DNA of 48,948 bases from Colidextribacter sp. OB.20 (GCF_009911595.1 NZ_QWKG01000027.1:1-48948); one strand, 5' to 3'. Shown: positions 36,136 to 44,621, counted from the first letter of the stretch. Program-made: numbers and translations. The notes: generated by a model from the sequence alone, not told the origin.

Positions 36136-36507
36136 GTGTACTTGGATAACAGCGTAAAACGAGGCGATATTTTCTACGCCGATTTAAGCCCTGTGGTGGG
36201 CAGCGAGCAGGGGGGCGTGCGCCCGGTTCTCATCGTTCAGAACGATACCGGAAACCGGCACAGCCCCACCGTCATCGCCGCGGCCATCACCTCCCAGACC
36301 GGAAAGGCCCGGCTGCCCACCCACATCTCGGTGGCGCCTCTCAGCTGCGGCCTGCCCAAGGAGTCGGTCATCCTGCTGGAGCAGGTGCGCACCTTGGATA
36401 AGCGCCGCCTGCGGGAGAAGATGGGCCGCCTGGATGACGGCGTGATGAAAAAGGTGGACGCCGCGATTGCGGTGAGCTTCGGCCTCCACCCAGAGACGAT
36501 GGTATAA
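36136..36507 (+). CDS. MazF/PemK-type endoribonuclease toxin, 123 aa
   Basis: The protein is a classical MazF family mRNA interferase like B. subtilis NdoA (EndoA). It shows [31 protein letters not shown], then [20 protein letters not shown], and [20 protein letters not shown]. The N-terminal RGDIFYADL and [12 protein letters not shown] form the RNA-binding site. It would cleave mRNA at a short recognition sequence. GTG at 36136 is used as start; a TTG two codons on is an alternative. No mazE-type antitoxin is visible. The normal partner gene between alr and ndoA is missing. Confidence 0.9.
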   Translation: MYLDNSVKRGDIFYADLSPVVGSEQGGVRPVLIVQNDTGNRHSPTVIAAAITSQTGKARLPTHISVAPLSCGLPKESVILLEQVRTLDKRRLREKMGRLDDGVMKKVDAAIAVSFGLHPETMV

Positions 36508-36510
36508 CCG

Positions 36511-36539
36511 CAGGGGGCGGCCTCCGCGCCGCCCCTGTA
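36511..36539. repeat. Family-B palindrome, mazF-exported protein
   Basis: GGGGGCGGCCTCCGCGCCGCCCC forms one palindrome in the 50-bp gap between the toxin gene and the next gene, similar to the arms of the 78-bp units. Confidence 0.65.
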
Positions 36540-36557
36540 TGAAGAAGGAGCGTACAT

Positions 36558-37097
36558 ATGAAAAAATTGGACAAGCGTTGGACCATCCGCCTGGGTGCGC
36601 TGGGCCTGTCGGCCGCCCTGCTGGGCACCGTCGCGGCCCTGGCCGCGGGGGGCGGCCAGGCCGACCCCCTGGTCACTTTGAGCTACCTCAATGAGACTGC
36701 CCTGCCTCAGCTGGTGGAGCAGGTGGAGGAAAAGGCTTCCCAGCGCCAGGAGGAGCTGGAGCAGAGCTTTGCCCGGCAGATTGAGCTGTACAAGCGGGAG
36801 ACAGGTCAGACCGGGAGCTCCGGCACAGGCGCTTCCGCTGGCTACACTCTGGTGACCATGTCCAGCGGACAGACCATGTCTCTGCAGGTGGGCTGTGAGG
36901 TACTCCTCCGGGTGGGCGCCGCCTCCGTCCAGGCGGATGGGAACCCCGCCCTCATCGACCTGACCTCCGGAGGGACAATCAACGCCGGCGCATCCCTGAC
37001 CAAAAATCACCTGTACATGTCCACCATTGAGGGCCGGACCTTAACCGCCTCCGGCACCGTTAAGCTGCTGGTCCGGGGCGGGTACTCTGTTGCGTGA
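36558..37097 (+). CDS. Exported protein with coiled coil, 179 aa
   Basis: An N-terminal signal-type segment (LGALGLSAALLGTVAALAAG, about residues 12-31) follows a basic start (MKKLDKRW). A coiled coil lies at about 52-82 (QLVEQVEEKASQRQEELEQSFARQIEL). A serine/glycine linker leads to a repetitive beta domain (TLVTMSSGQTMSLQVGCEVLLRVGAASVQADG...). It is probably exported or membrane-attached with the C-domain outside. The family is not recognised. It has its own terminator. Confidence 0.7.
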   Translation: MKKLDKRWTIRLGALGLSAALLGTVAALAAGGGQADPLVTLSYLNETALPQLVEQVEEKASQRQEELEQSFARQIELYKRETGQTGSSGTGASAGYTLVTMSSGQTMSLQVGCEVLLRVGAASVQADGNPALIDLTSGGTINAGASLTKNHLYMSTIEGRTLTASGTVKLLVRGGYSVA

Positions 37098-37107
37098 AAA
37101 AGAATGC

Positions 37108-37138
37108 GGGGGCGCACAGACTGCGCCCCTGTTTTTTA
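37108..37138 (+). terminator. Terminator after the exported protein
   Basis: GGGGCGCA and TGCGCCCC form an 8-bp stem followed by GTTTTTTATT. The downstream asnA promoter begins immediately after it. Confidence 0.85.
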
Positions 37139-37167
37139 TTGCAATTCCATCCCTCAGCGAGTATAAT
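37139..37167 (+). promoter_or_regulatory. asnA promoter
   Basis: TTGCAA at 37139-37144 and a perfect TATAAT at 37162-37167 are 17 bp apart. ATG follows at 37199 after GAGGAAGGAG. Confidence 0.75.
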
Positions 37168-37198
37168 GAGAAAATCCGAGGAGGAAGGAGCTTTTATT

Positions 37199-38212
37199 AT
37201 GAAAGATATGAGATTACCTCAGGGGTACAGGCCCTTGCTGTCCATCTATGAGACCCAGAAGGCCATCGACCTGGGCAACCGGCTCTTCGCCGACAAGCTG
37301 GCCGGGGCCCTGCGGCTGCACCGGGTGTCCGCCCCCCTGTTCGTGGCGGTGTCCTCCGGCCTGAACGACGACCTGAACGGCCTGGAGCGGGCGGTGGCCT
37401 TCGACATCAACGGCGTGGAGGGGGACGCCGCCGTGGTCCACTCCCTGGCCAAATGGAAGCGCTTTGCCCTGAAGCGCTATCAGTTCCATGTGGGCGAGGG
37501 GCTGTACACCAACATGAACGCCATCCGCAGGGACGAGGAGCTGGACTCCCTCCACTCCGCCTATGTGGACCAGTGGGACTGGGAAAAGATCATCACCCGG
37601 GAGCAGCGGAATGTGGAGTATTTGAAAAAGACGGTGTGTTCCATTGTGGACGCCCTCTTTGAGACCCAGTCCTTCCTGAGAACGGTGTTTCCCCAGCTGA
37701 ACGTCCTGCCCCAGGTGTCCACCGATATCGCCTTCGTCACCGCCCAGGAGCTGGAGGACCTGTTCCCCGGCAAGACACCCAAGGAGCGGGAGGATGCCTT
37801 TGTGAAGGACCACCCCACCACCTTCCTCATGGGCATCGGCGGGGCCCTGAGGTCCGGCAAGCCCCACGATGGCCGGGCTCCCGACTACGACGACTGGGAC
37901 CTGAACGGCGATTTGCTGATGTGGGACAGTGTGGGCGGCCGGTCCTTCGAGCTGTCCTCCATGGGCATCCGGGTGGACGAGGAGAGCCTGGCCCGCCAGC
38001 TGAAGCTGGCCGGATGTGAGGAGCGGCGGGAGCTGCCCTTCCACAGGATGCTCCTCAATGGCGAGCTGCCCCTGACCATGGGCGGCGGCATCGGCCAGAG
38101 CCGGGTGTCCATGCTCCTGCTGGGCAAGGCCCACATCGGCGAGGTCCAATCCTCCCTGTGGGACGAGGCCAACATCCAGGCCGCCGAAAAGGCGGGGATT
38201 ATCCTGCTATAA
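37199..38212 (+). CDS. asnA: Aspartate--ammonia ligase (asparagine synthetase A), 337 aa
   Basis: AsnA makes asparagine from aspartate, ammonia and ATP. It is related to class II tRNA synthetases. It shows LPQGYRPLLSIYETQKAI at the start, GLNDDLNGLERAVAFDI, RRDEELDSLHSAYVDQWDWEKII, FLMGIGGALRSGKPHDGRAPDYDDW and the GGGIGQSRVSMLLLGKAHIGEVQSSLW end. Length is typical. ATG at 37199 is chosen because the ribosome site and promoter stand just before it. Confidence 0.97.
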   Translation: MKDMRLPQGYRPLLSIYETQKAIDLGNRLFADKLAGALRLHRVSAPLFVAVSSGLNDDLNGLERAVAFDINGVEGDAAVVHSLAKWKRFALKRYQFHVGEGLYTNMNAIRRDEELDSLHSAYVDQWDWEKIITREQRNVEYLKKTVCSIVDALFETQSFLRTVFPQLNVLPQVSTDIAFVTAQELEDLFPGKTPKEREDAFVKDHPTTFLMGIGGALRSGKPHDGRAPDYDDWDLNGDLLMWDSVGGRSFELSSMGIRVDEESLARQLKLAGCEERRELPFHRMLLNGELPLTMGGGIGQSRVSMLLLGKAHIGEVQSSLWDEANIQAAEKAGIILL

Positions 38213-38258
38213 AGGTTGTTCCCTGGCTTCTCCTTTGGGGGAGGTAGGGCGGGATGCA

Positions 38259-38336
38259 TGTAGGGGGCGGCCTCTGTGCCGCCCCGCCAGCAATGATGTA
38301 TCTTGACACGGGGCGGCGCGGAGGCCGCCCCCTACA
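38259..38336. repeat. 78-bp inverted-repeat unit, asnA-metH module
   Basis: TGTAGGGGGCGGCCTCTGTG at the left faces GGAGGCCGCCCCCTACA at the right. The arms match the copy at 31089-31166, while the central 20 or so bases differ. Its right end adjoins AGGAGG, the ribosome site of the next gene. Confidence 0.85.
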
Positions 38337-38347
38337 GGAGGTGCCCC

Positions 38348-39025
38348 ATGCCCATCACCATCACCCAACTGAACACCGACGAGGTCCTGCGGTACATGGG
38401 CTGCCCCCCTGAAAAGGCGGATGAGCCGCTGAGAGCGCAGGTGGAGTCCTGTGCCCGGGAGCTGCTGGGGGCCATCCGCCCCCGGTGGAGCTGGCGGGGG
38501 GTGGACCTCTCCTTCGAGGAGGAGGGGGTGCGGCTGGAAAACGGCCTGCTTCTGCCCGGAGAGGACCTGAAAGCCCATCTGGCGGGCTGCGGCCGGGCGG
38601 CAGTTTTCTGCGCCACCCTGGGGGCGGAGGCGGATGCCCTCATCCGCCGGGCGGAGCGGGTGGACATGGGCCGCGCCCTGGCCCTGGACTGCTGTGCCTC
38701 CGCCGCTGTGGAGGCGGTGTGCGACCGGATTGAGGCCGAGCTTCAGGAAAAGTATCCCGGCGGCTCCTTCCCCTTCCGATACAGCCCGGGCTACGGCGAC
38801 CTGCCTCTGGAGGTCCAGGGGCCCATCCTGGAGCTGCTGGACGCCCCCCGGCGGGTGGGACTGTGCGTCACGGCAAACCATCTCCTCACCCCGCGCAAGT
38901 CGGTGACCGCCGTTCTGGGCGTGGCTGAGGGGGAGATTGAACGAACCAAACGGAGCTGCCTGAGCTGTCCCGCTCAGGGGAGCTGCCAATACCGAAAGGC
39001 GGGGGGACACTGTGGAATTTCGTGA
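38348..39025 (+). CDS. Methionine synthase reactivation-domain protein, 225 aa
   Basis: The protein matches the cobalamin-dependent methionine synthase activation domain: YMGCPPEKADEPL at the start and SFPFRYSPGYGDLPLEVQ (about 143-160), the AdoMet-binding YSPGYGD motif. The C-terminus has clustered cysteines (CLSCPAQGSCQYRKAGGHC), a candidate metal site absent from the canonical MetH domain. It would methylate inactive cob(II)alamin using S-adenosylmethionine. It overlaps metH by 14 bases. ATG at 38348 follows AGGAGG. Confidence 0.88.
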   Translation: MPITITQLNTDEVLRYMGCPPEKADEPLRAQVESCARELLGAIRPRWSWRGVDLSFEEEGVRLENGLLLPGEDLKAHLAGCGRAAVFCATLGAEADALIRRAERVDMGRALALDCCASAAVEAVCDRIEAELQEKYPGGSFPFRYSPGYGDLPLEVQGPILELLDAPRRVGLCVTANHLLTPRKSVTAVLGVAEGEIERTKRSCLSCPAQGSCQYRKAGGHCGIS

Positions 39026-41405
39026 ACTGTTAAAGGGCTCCGGCCCTGTGATTCTGGACGGCGGCATGGGCACCATGCTCCAGGGCAAGGGCCTGAAGCT
39101 GGGGGAGCACCCCGAGCTGGCCGCCCTGGACCACCCGGACTGGCTCCTTGAAATCCACCGGGCCTATGTGGAGGCCGGGACCCGGATTCTGTGCGCCAAC
39201 ACCTTCGGGGCAAACCGGGAGAAGCTGCGCCGCACCGGAAAGACAGTGGAGGAGGTGATCCCTCCCTCCATCGCCATCGCCAGAGAGGCGGCGGCGGGAA
39301 GGGCTCTGACGGCCCTGGACCTGGGACCCATCGGCCAGCTTCTGGAGCCCACCGGAGCCCTGGACTTTGAGGCGGCGGTGGACATCTTTGCCCAGCAGGT
39401 CCGGGCGGGGGTGTCCGCCGGGGCGGATCTGGTAATGATCGAGACCATGACCGACCTCCAGGAGTGCCGGGCCGCCCTTCTGGCGGTGAAGGAGAACAGC
39501 GATCTGCCAGTGGTGGTCTCCCTGACCTATGAGGAGCGGGGCCGGACCTTCCTGGGACACGCCCCTGCCTGCGCCGCCCTTACCCTGGAGGGCATGGGGG
39601 CGGACGCCATCGGCATCAACTGCTCCCTGGGCCCCCGTGAGATGCCCGCCCTGGTGGAGGAGCTCACCCGCTGGACCACCCTGCCCATCTCCGTCAAGCC
39701 CAACGCCGGCCTGCCCGACCCGGGCGGGGCGGGGTACGACATCACAGCGGACGAGTTCGCCGCCGCCATGGCCGAGCTGACGGAGCTGGGAGTGAAGCTC
39801 TACGGCGGCTGCTGCGGCACCACGCCGGAGTATATCTCCAAGCTGTGCGCCGCCCTGGAGGGCAGGACCATCAGGGAGATTCCCCGCGTGATTCCTGCGG
39901 CGGTGTGCAGCCCGGTGCAGGCCGTGCCCATCGACCGGGTGCGGGTCATCGGCGAGCGCGTCAACCCCACGGGCAAAAAGCGGATGCAGGAGGCCCTGCG
40001 CCGGGAGGATATCGACTATATGCTGGGCCAGGCCCTGGAGCAGACCCAGGCCGGGGCGGACATCCTGGACGTGAACGTGGGTCTGCCCGAGATTGACGAG
40101 GCCGGCATGATGGTCAAGGTGGTGAAGGCCCTCCAGGGGGTGACCGACGCCCCCCTCCAGCTGGACTCCACCCGCCCCGAGGTGCTGGAGAGGGCCCTGC
40201 GGGTCTACTGCGGCAAGGCCATTGTCAACTCGGTGAACGGAGAGGAGGAGGTCCTGGACGCCATCCTCCCCCTGGTGAAGAAATATGGCGCGGCGGTGCT
40301 GGGCCTCACGCTGGACAAAAACGGCATTCCCAAAAACGCTCAGGCCCGGGTTGAAATCGCCAGACGGATCTTAGACAAGGCCCTGTCCTTCGGGCTCCGA
40401 AGGGAGGACGTATATATCGACTGCCTCACCCTCACCGTGTCCGCCGAGCAGGCGGCGGCCTCCCAGACCCTGGAGGCCCTCCGCCGGGTCAAGACCGAGC
40501 TGGGACTCAAGACGGTGCTGGGGGTGTCCAACATCTCCTTCGGCCTGCCCGCCCGGCCCCTGGTGAACCAGAATTTCCTCACCATGGCCATGACCATGGG
40601 GCTGGACCTGCCCATCATGAACCCCAACGCGGAGGCCATGATGGCGGCGGTGCGGTGCTACCACCTGCTGATGAACATCGACGCCGACGCCCGGGAGTAT
40701 ATCGCCGCCTACGGAAATGCCGCGGTGACCACTTCTATCACCGCCGGCGGACCGGCCGCCCGGACCGCCGCCCCCGGAGGGGAGCGGACCCTGGAGCAGA
40801 TCGTGGTTGCCGGCCTGAAGGGGGAGGCGGGGCCTGCCGCGGAAAGGCTGCTGGAGACCATGGACAGCATGGCGGTGGTGGACGGCGTCCTCATCCCCGC
40901 CCTGGACAGGGTGGGGGCGGACTTTGAGGCGGGGAAGGTCTTTCTGCCCCAGCTGATTCAGGCTGCCGGCGCGGCTCAGGCCGCCTTCGAGGTCATCCGG
41001 AGAAGTCTGTCAACCCAGCCGGGGGGGCACAGCGAGCCCAAGGCCCCGGTGGTGCTGGCTACCGTGAAGGGGGACATCCACGACATCGGCAAAAATATCG
41101 TCAAGGTGCTGCTGGAGAACTACGGCTACCCGGTGATTGACCTGGGCAGGGATGTGGAGCCCGCCGCCGTAGTGGAGGCGGCCAAAAAGCACGCCGCCCC
41201 TCTGGTGGGGCTGTCCGCCCTGATGACCACCACATTGGGCAGCATGGAGGCCACCATACGTCTCCTTCGGGAGGAGAAGGTCCCCTGTCAGGTGGTGGTG
41301 GGGGGCGCGGTGCTTACCCCTGAGTATGCAAGACAGATTGGGGCCGACTTCTACGCCAAGGACGCCAAGGAGAGCGTGGACGTGGCCCGGCAGGTGATTG
41401 GGTGA
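39012..41405 (+). CDS. metH: Cobalamin-dependent methionine synthase lacking the activation domain, 797 aa
   Basis: MetH transfers a methyl group from methyltetrahydrofolate to homocysteine through cobalamin. The homocysteine module (1-290) has zinc cysteines Cys204 (GINCSLG) and Cys267/Cys268 (YGGCCGT). The pterin module (about 305-580) has GERVNPTGKKRM and LDVNVGLPEID. The cobalamin module (about 590-797) has DIHDIGKNI with His690, the axial ligand, and GLSALMTTTL. The reactivation domain is missing and supplied by the overlapping upstream gene. GTG start at 39012. No cobalamin riboswitch is seen upstream. Confidence 0.96.
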   Translation: MEFRELLKGSGPVILDGGMGTMLQGKGLKLGEHPELAALDHPDWLLEIHRAYVEAGTRILCANTFGANREKLRRTGKTVEEVIPPSIAIAREAAAGRALTALDLGPIGQLLEPTGALDFEAAVDIFAQQVRAGVSAGADLVMIETMTDLQECRAALLAVKENSDLPVVVSLTYEERGRTFLGHAPACAALTLEGMGADAIGINCSLGPREMPALVEELTRWTTLPISVKPNAGLPDPGGAGYDITADEFAAAMAELTELGVKLYGGCCGTTPEYISKLCAALEGRTIREIPRVIPAAVCSPVQAVPIDRVRVIGERVNPTGKKRMQEALRREDIDYMLGQALEQTQAGADILDVNVGLPEIDEAGMMVKVVKALQGVTDAPLQLDSTRPEVLERALRVYCGKAIVNSVNGEEEVLDAILPLVKKYGAAVLGLTLDKNGIPKNAQARVEIARRILDKALSFGLRREDVYIDCLTLTVSAEQAAASQTLEALRRVKTELGLKTVLGVSNISFGLPARPLVNQNFLTMAMTMGLDLPIMNPNAEAMMAAVRCYHLLMNIDADAREYIAAYGNAAVTTSITAGGPAARTAAPGGERTLEQIVVAGLKGEAGPAAERLLETMDSMAVVDGVLIPALDRVGADFEAGKVFLPQLIQAAGAAQAAFEVIRRSLSTQPGGHSEPKAPVVLATVKGDIHDIGKNIVKVLLENYGYPVIDLGRDVEPAAVVEAAKKHAAPLVGLSALMTTTLGSMEATIRLLREEKVPCQVVVGGAVLTPEYARQIGADFYAKDAKESVDVARQVIG

Positions 41406-41430
41406 ACCCCGGTCGTCCGGTCATGAGCAT

Positions 41431-41466
41431 AAAGGTCCACCGGCAGAGCCGGTGGACCTTTAATTT
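41431..41466. terminator. Bidirectional terminator, metH-galM
   Basis: AAAGGTCCACCGGC and its complement form a 14-bp stem followed by TTTAATTTT on the plus strand. It ends metH and the convergent galM gene. Confidence 0.85.
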
Positions 41467-41502
41467 TACCCTTTTAGACGGTGGGGGAGGGAGGACAGGG
41501 CA

Positions 41503-42540
41503 TCAGCCTGCCTGAGACGGGCCGTTCAGCGCCTCTGTTGAAAAGCGGTAGACCGTTTTGCTCCTGTACACATCTCCTGCGGACAGGACCGCGCTGGGGA
41601 ACCCCTCGTGATGGGGCGAGTCGGGAAAATACTGGGTCTCCAGGCAGAAGGCCCCGTGGCTGGCATAGGGCGCGCCCCCCTTCCCCAGGGGACAGCCGTC
41701 CAGGAAATTGCCGGTGTAGAACTGGATGCCGGGCAGGGTGGTCAGGACCTCCATGGAAATGCCGGTATCGGGCGACCAGACCCGGGCGGTGGGGCGCAGA
41801 GTCCCGTCCCAGCCGTCGATAGCCCAGTTGTGGTCGTACCTCCGCTCCCCCAGGGGCTGAGACTGTCTCAAATCCAGGGCCGTTCCCGCGACGGACTCCA
41901 CTGCCCCGGTGGGGATCAGGGCGTCATTCACCGGGGTGTACCGGCTGGCCGGCAGCTGAAAGTGCTGTCTCCCGATGGAGCCGCTTCCGTGGCCGGACAG
42001 GTTGAAATAGGCGTGGTTGGTCAGATTGCACAGGGTGGTCCGGGTGCTGCGGGCCTGGTAGTCAAGCTCCAGCCCGCCGTGCCGGAGGGTATAGGTCACT
42101 GTGACATCCAGCGCCCCCGGATACCCCTCCTGCCCGTCCGGGCTGAACAGGGTCAGGGTGACGGAGGAGGTGGTCTGGGCGTGAATTTGCCAGACCTGCT
42201 TGTCAAAGCCCTTCAGGCCGCCGTGGAGGTGGTTGGGGCCGTCGTTGGCATACAGGGGGTACTCCTGTCCCTCCAGAGCAAACCGGCTTCCGCCGATGCG
42301 GTTGGCGTACCGGCCGACGAGGGCCCCCATGTACTTGTCCTGGGCGAAGTAGTCCTCCAGAGTGTCGAAGCCCAGCAGAATGTCCACCGGCCGCCCCTCC
42401 CGGTCCGGAACCGAGAGGGAGCGCAGGGCGCCGCCATAGGTGAGAAGCTTACAGGTAATCGGGCCGTCGGTCAGTGTGATTTCCTCCACCGCCGCGCCGT
42501 CCGGCATACGGCCAAACAGACGGTTGTCAGAGCTGCTCAT
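41503..42540 (-). CDS. galM: Aldose 1-epimerase (galactose mutarotase), 345 aa
   Basis: GalM interconverts alpha and beta anomers of aldoses. The catalytic histidine lies in TNHAYFNLSG, the substrate arginine in LVGRYANRIGGSRF, and the catalytic glutamate in FCLETQYFPDSPHHEGFPS. Length is normal. ATG at 42540 is used because the first ATG (42546) directly abuts the ribosome site AAGGAGG. No other galactose gene is nearby, so it is a housekeeping mutarotase. Confidence 0.95.
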   Translation of the reverse strand: MSSSDNRLFGRMPDGAAVEEITLTDGPITCKLLTYGGALRSLSVPDREGRPVDILLGFDTLEDYFAQDKYMGALVGRYANRIGGSRFALEGQEYPLYANDGPNHLHGGLKGFDKQVWQIHAQTTSSVTLTLFSPDGQEGYPGALDVTVTYTLRHGGLELDYQARSTRTTLCNLTNHAYFNLSGHGSGSIGRQHFQLPASRYTPVNDALIPTGAVESVAGTALDLRQSQPLGERRYDHNWAIDGWDGTLRPTARVWSPDTGISMEVLTTLPGIQFYTGNFLDGCPLGKGGAPYASHGAFCLETQYFPDSPHHEGFPSAVLSAGDVYRSKTVYRFSTEALNGPSQAG

Positions 42541-42660
42541 AGCCATTCCTCCTTTTGCGGCTATTATACCACATGGACGCAGGAGGTGTCCAGAGTGCTT
42601 ATTTCCTCAGCCGGAGGAGGCGCGGGCGGCTTCCCGCCTGGGCAGGCGGCGGGACGCAGC

Positions 42661-43086
42661 TCAGAGGAATGGGCCGCAGGCGTTCTCCTCCAGGCGCTGG
42701 AGCAGGGCGGTGAGCTGCCGCCACTCCTCCGGCTCAAGGCCGGCGGAGAGGCGCTTCTGGAACTGCTCCATGGCACTGTCGATGACCTGGATCATCTCCT
42801 GCCCCCGGTGGGTGAGGAAAAGCTGGTACTGCCGGCGGTCCTCCGGGACAGTCCGGCGCTCTATATGTCCCAGGTCCTCCAGCCGCCGGGCGTCCCGGGC
42901 CACGCTGGCCTTGTCCAGGGCATAAAAGGCGGTAATCTCCTCCTGGCTGGCTCCGGGGCGGCGGTTGACATACAGCACAATCAGGTGCATGACACCGACG
43001 TACTGATAGGGGGCCAGCACGCCTCTCAGCGCCCGGCGGTGGCGGCGGTTGATGCGCAGCAGGCTGGACAAAACGGACTGCTCCAT
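42661..43086 (-). CDS. MarR family transcriptional regulator, 141 aa
   Basis: A winged helix of the MarR type: INRRHRRALRGVLAPYQYVGVMHLIVLYVNRRPGASQEEITAFYALDKASVARDARRLEDLGHIERR and a wing TVPEDRRQYQLFLTHRGQEMI. The ligand is unknown. It lies one base downstream of the MATE gene, so they form one operon, and it probably represses the promoter at 44524-44567, which contains a symmetric site. It has no separate promoter. Confidence 0.9.
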   Translation of the reverse strand: MEQSVLSSLLRINRRHRRALRGVLAPYQYVGVMHLIVLYVNRRPGASQEEITAFYALDKASVARDARRLEDLGHIERRTVPEDRRQYQLFLTHRGQEMIQVIDSAMEQFQKRLSAGLEPEEWRQLTALLQRLEENACGPFL

Positions 43087-43087
43087 C

Positions 43088-44473
43088 TCACACCTCCTGC
43101 CTGCCGGCGGCCTGTTGGACCCTTGCCATCACCCGGCGGATGAGGGGGACGGCCAGAATCAGCGTCAGGATGTCTGCCACCGCCTGGACGGCGGCCACTC
43201 CGCCGGCGCCCCAGATCCAGGCCATGGGGTAGACGATGGGCAGGAAACAGGTCCCCTGCCGGGAGGTGGACAACAGAAGGGCCCCCCTGGCGTTGCCCAG
43301 GCCGGCGCACAGCATGTTCACCACCGCCACCCAGCCGTGGACGGGGAGGGCCAGGCACTGGAGGCGGATGCACAGCGCGCCGATCTGGCGCATTTCGGCG
43401 GCGTGGTCCGCCTTGGCGAACAGGCCGATGAGGGGCTGGGCGCACAGGGCCAGGGCCGCCCCCATGACTGCCGCTCCGATGATGGCCGTCCAGGCGGCAA
43501 AGCGATAGCTCTCCTGCACCCGGTCATACCGCCTGGCTCCCCAGTTGAAGCCGGCCACCGGCTGAAAGCCTGTCCCGAAGCCCAGGATGATGCCGAAGGG
43601 GAACATCATAATCTTGTTGGACACCCCGATGCCCGCCAGGACGGCGTCGGAGATGCCTCCGGCGATGTTGTTGAGCACAATGGCGGAGACCACCGCCAGT
43701 CCGGAGCGGAACATGGAGGAGGAGCCCACAGTGACCACCTGGACAATGATGTCACGGCTGGGGTGGAAGCACCGGATGGACAGGCGGAGGACGCTGCGCC
43801 GGGTGAGATAGGGGAAGATCAGGATCGCGAAGCTCACCAGCTTGGAGATGGCGGTGGCCATAGACGCCCCGGAGACGCCCAGACCGAGGCGGAAGATGAA
43901 AATGGGGTCCAGAAAGCAGTTCAGGATGCCGCCGAAGCCCATGCCCAGCATGGAGCGCATGGGGCTGCCCTCTGCCCGGAGGCACTGGTTCATGACGAAG
44001 GTGGTGGCCATAAAAGGGGCCACAAGCAGTACATAGGTGGCGTACTGGATGGAGTACTGCTCGCAGGTGTCAGTGGCGCCAAGCAGGCGCACCATGGGGC
44101 CCATGAAGGCTGTGCCCAGCACCATGACCGCCGCGCCGAAGGCGAAGGCCAGAAAAAAGGAGGTGGACAGCACCTGGTCCGCCTTCTCCTTCTCCCGGGC
44201 TCCAAGCAGGCGGGAGATATAGCTGGCCGCGCCCACGGCCAGCATGGACCCGGCCATCATGATGATCTGGTCCAGGGAGGCGTTGACGCTTACCGCCGCG
44301 GTGGCGCTCTCTCCCAGCCCGCTGACAAAATAGGTGTCGGCCAGGTTATAGATAGAGGTGATGAGGAAGCTCAGAATTGAGGGAACTGCCATCCGGGTGA
44401 TGACGCCGGGCAGAGGCTCTTGGAGCATCAGCTGCTCCCGGCGGGTCTGCTGGCCGCTGTCAGTCTTTGCCAT
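43088..44473 (-). CDS. MATE family efflux transporter, 461 aa
   Basis: A twelve-helix membrane exporter of the MATE (NorM/DinF) family, with two six-helix halves. Start: PGVITRMAVPSILSFLITSIYNLADTYFVSGLGESATAAVSV; it has FGTGFQPVAGFNWGARRYDRV in the second half. It probably exports toxic organic cations or metabolites using a sodium or proton gradient. Start ATG at 44473 follows GGAGGGCGAAGGACC. It is encoded with a MarR repressor. Confidence 0.95.
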   Translation of the reverse strand: MAKTDSGQQTRREQLMLQEPLPGVITRMAVPSILSFLITSIYNLADTYFVSGLGESATAAVSVNASLDQIIMMAGSMLAVGAASYISRLLGAREKEKADQVLSTSFFLAFAFGAAVMVLGTAFMGPMVRLLGATDTCEQYSIQYATYVLLVAPFMATTFVMNQCLRAEGSPMRSMLGMGFGGILNCFLDPIFIFRLGLGVSGASMATAISKLVSFAILIFPYLTRRSVLRLSIRCFHPSRDIIVQVVTVGSSSMFRSGLAVVSAIVLNNIAGGISDAVLAGIGVSNKIMMFPFGIILGFGTGFQPVAGFNWGARRYDRVQESYRFAAWTAIIGAAVMGAALALCAQPLIGLFAKADHAAEMRQIGALCIRLQCLALPVHGWVAVVNMLCAGLGNARGALLLSTSRQGTCFLPIVYPMAWIWGAGGVAAVQAVADILTLILAVPLIRRVMARVQQAAGRQEV

Positions 44474-44523
44474 GGTCCTTCGCCCTCCTGTCTCTGTTTC
44501 GCTGAAATAATCCCATATAAAAC

Positions 44524-44567
44524 AGTATCAGATAATACTATTGTAGCAGGAGGACAGAATTTGTCAA
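44524..44567 (-). promoter_or_regulatory. MATE-marR promoter with palindromic operator
   Basis: On the minus strand TTGACA (44562-44567) and TACAAT (44540-44545) are 16 bp apart. The palindrome AGTATCAGATAATACT (44524-44539) abuts the -10 box at the start-site side. Such a site would block transcription when bound by the MarR dimer. The assignment is inference from symmetry and place. Confidence 0.7.
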
Positions 44568-44621
44568 GAGAATGCTCCCCTCCTCTCAAAATACCATAGA
44601 GAAAATCGGGATATAAATGCG

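Noticed and set aside
38213-38347. Cobalamin riboswitch upstream of the methionine synthase module
   Set aside because: The gap contains only a 78-bp palindromic repeat and a ribosome site; no B12-box-like sequence was seen.
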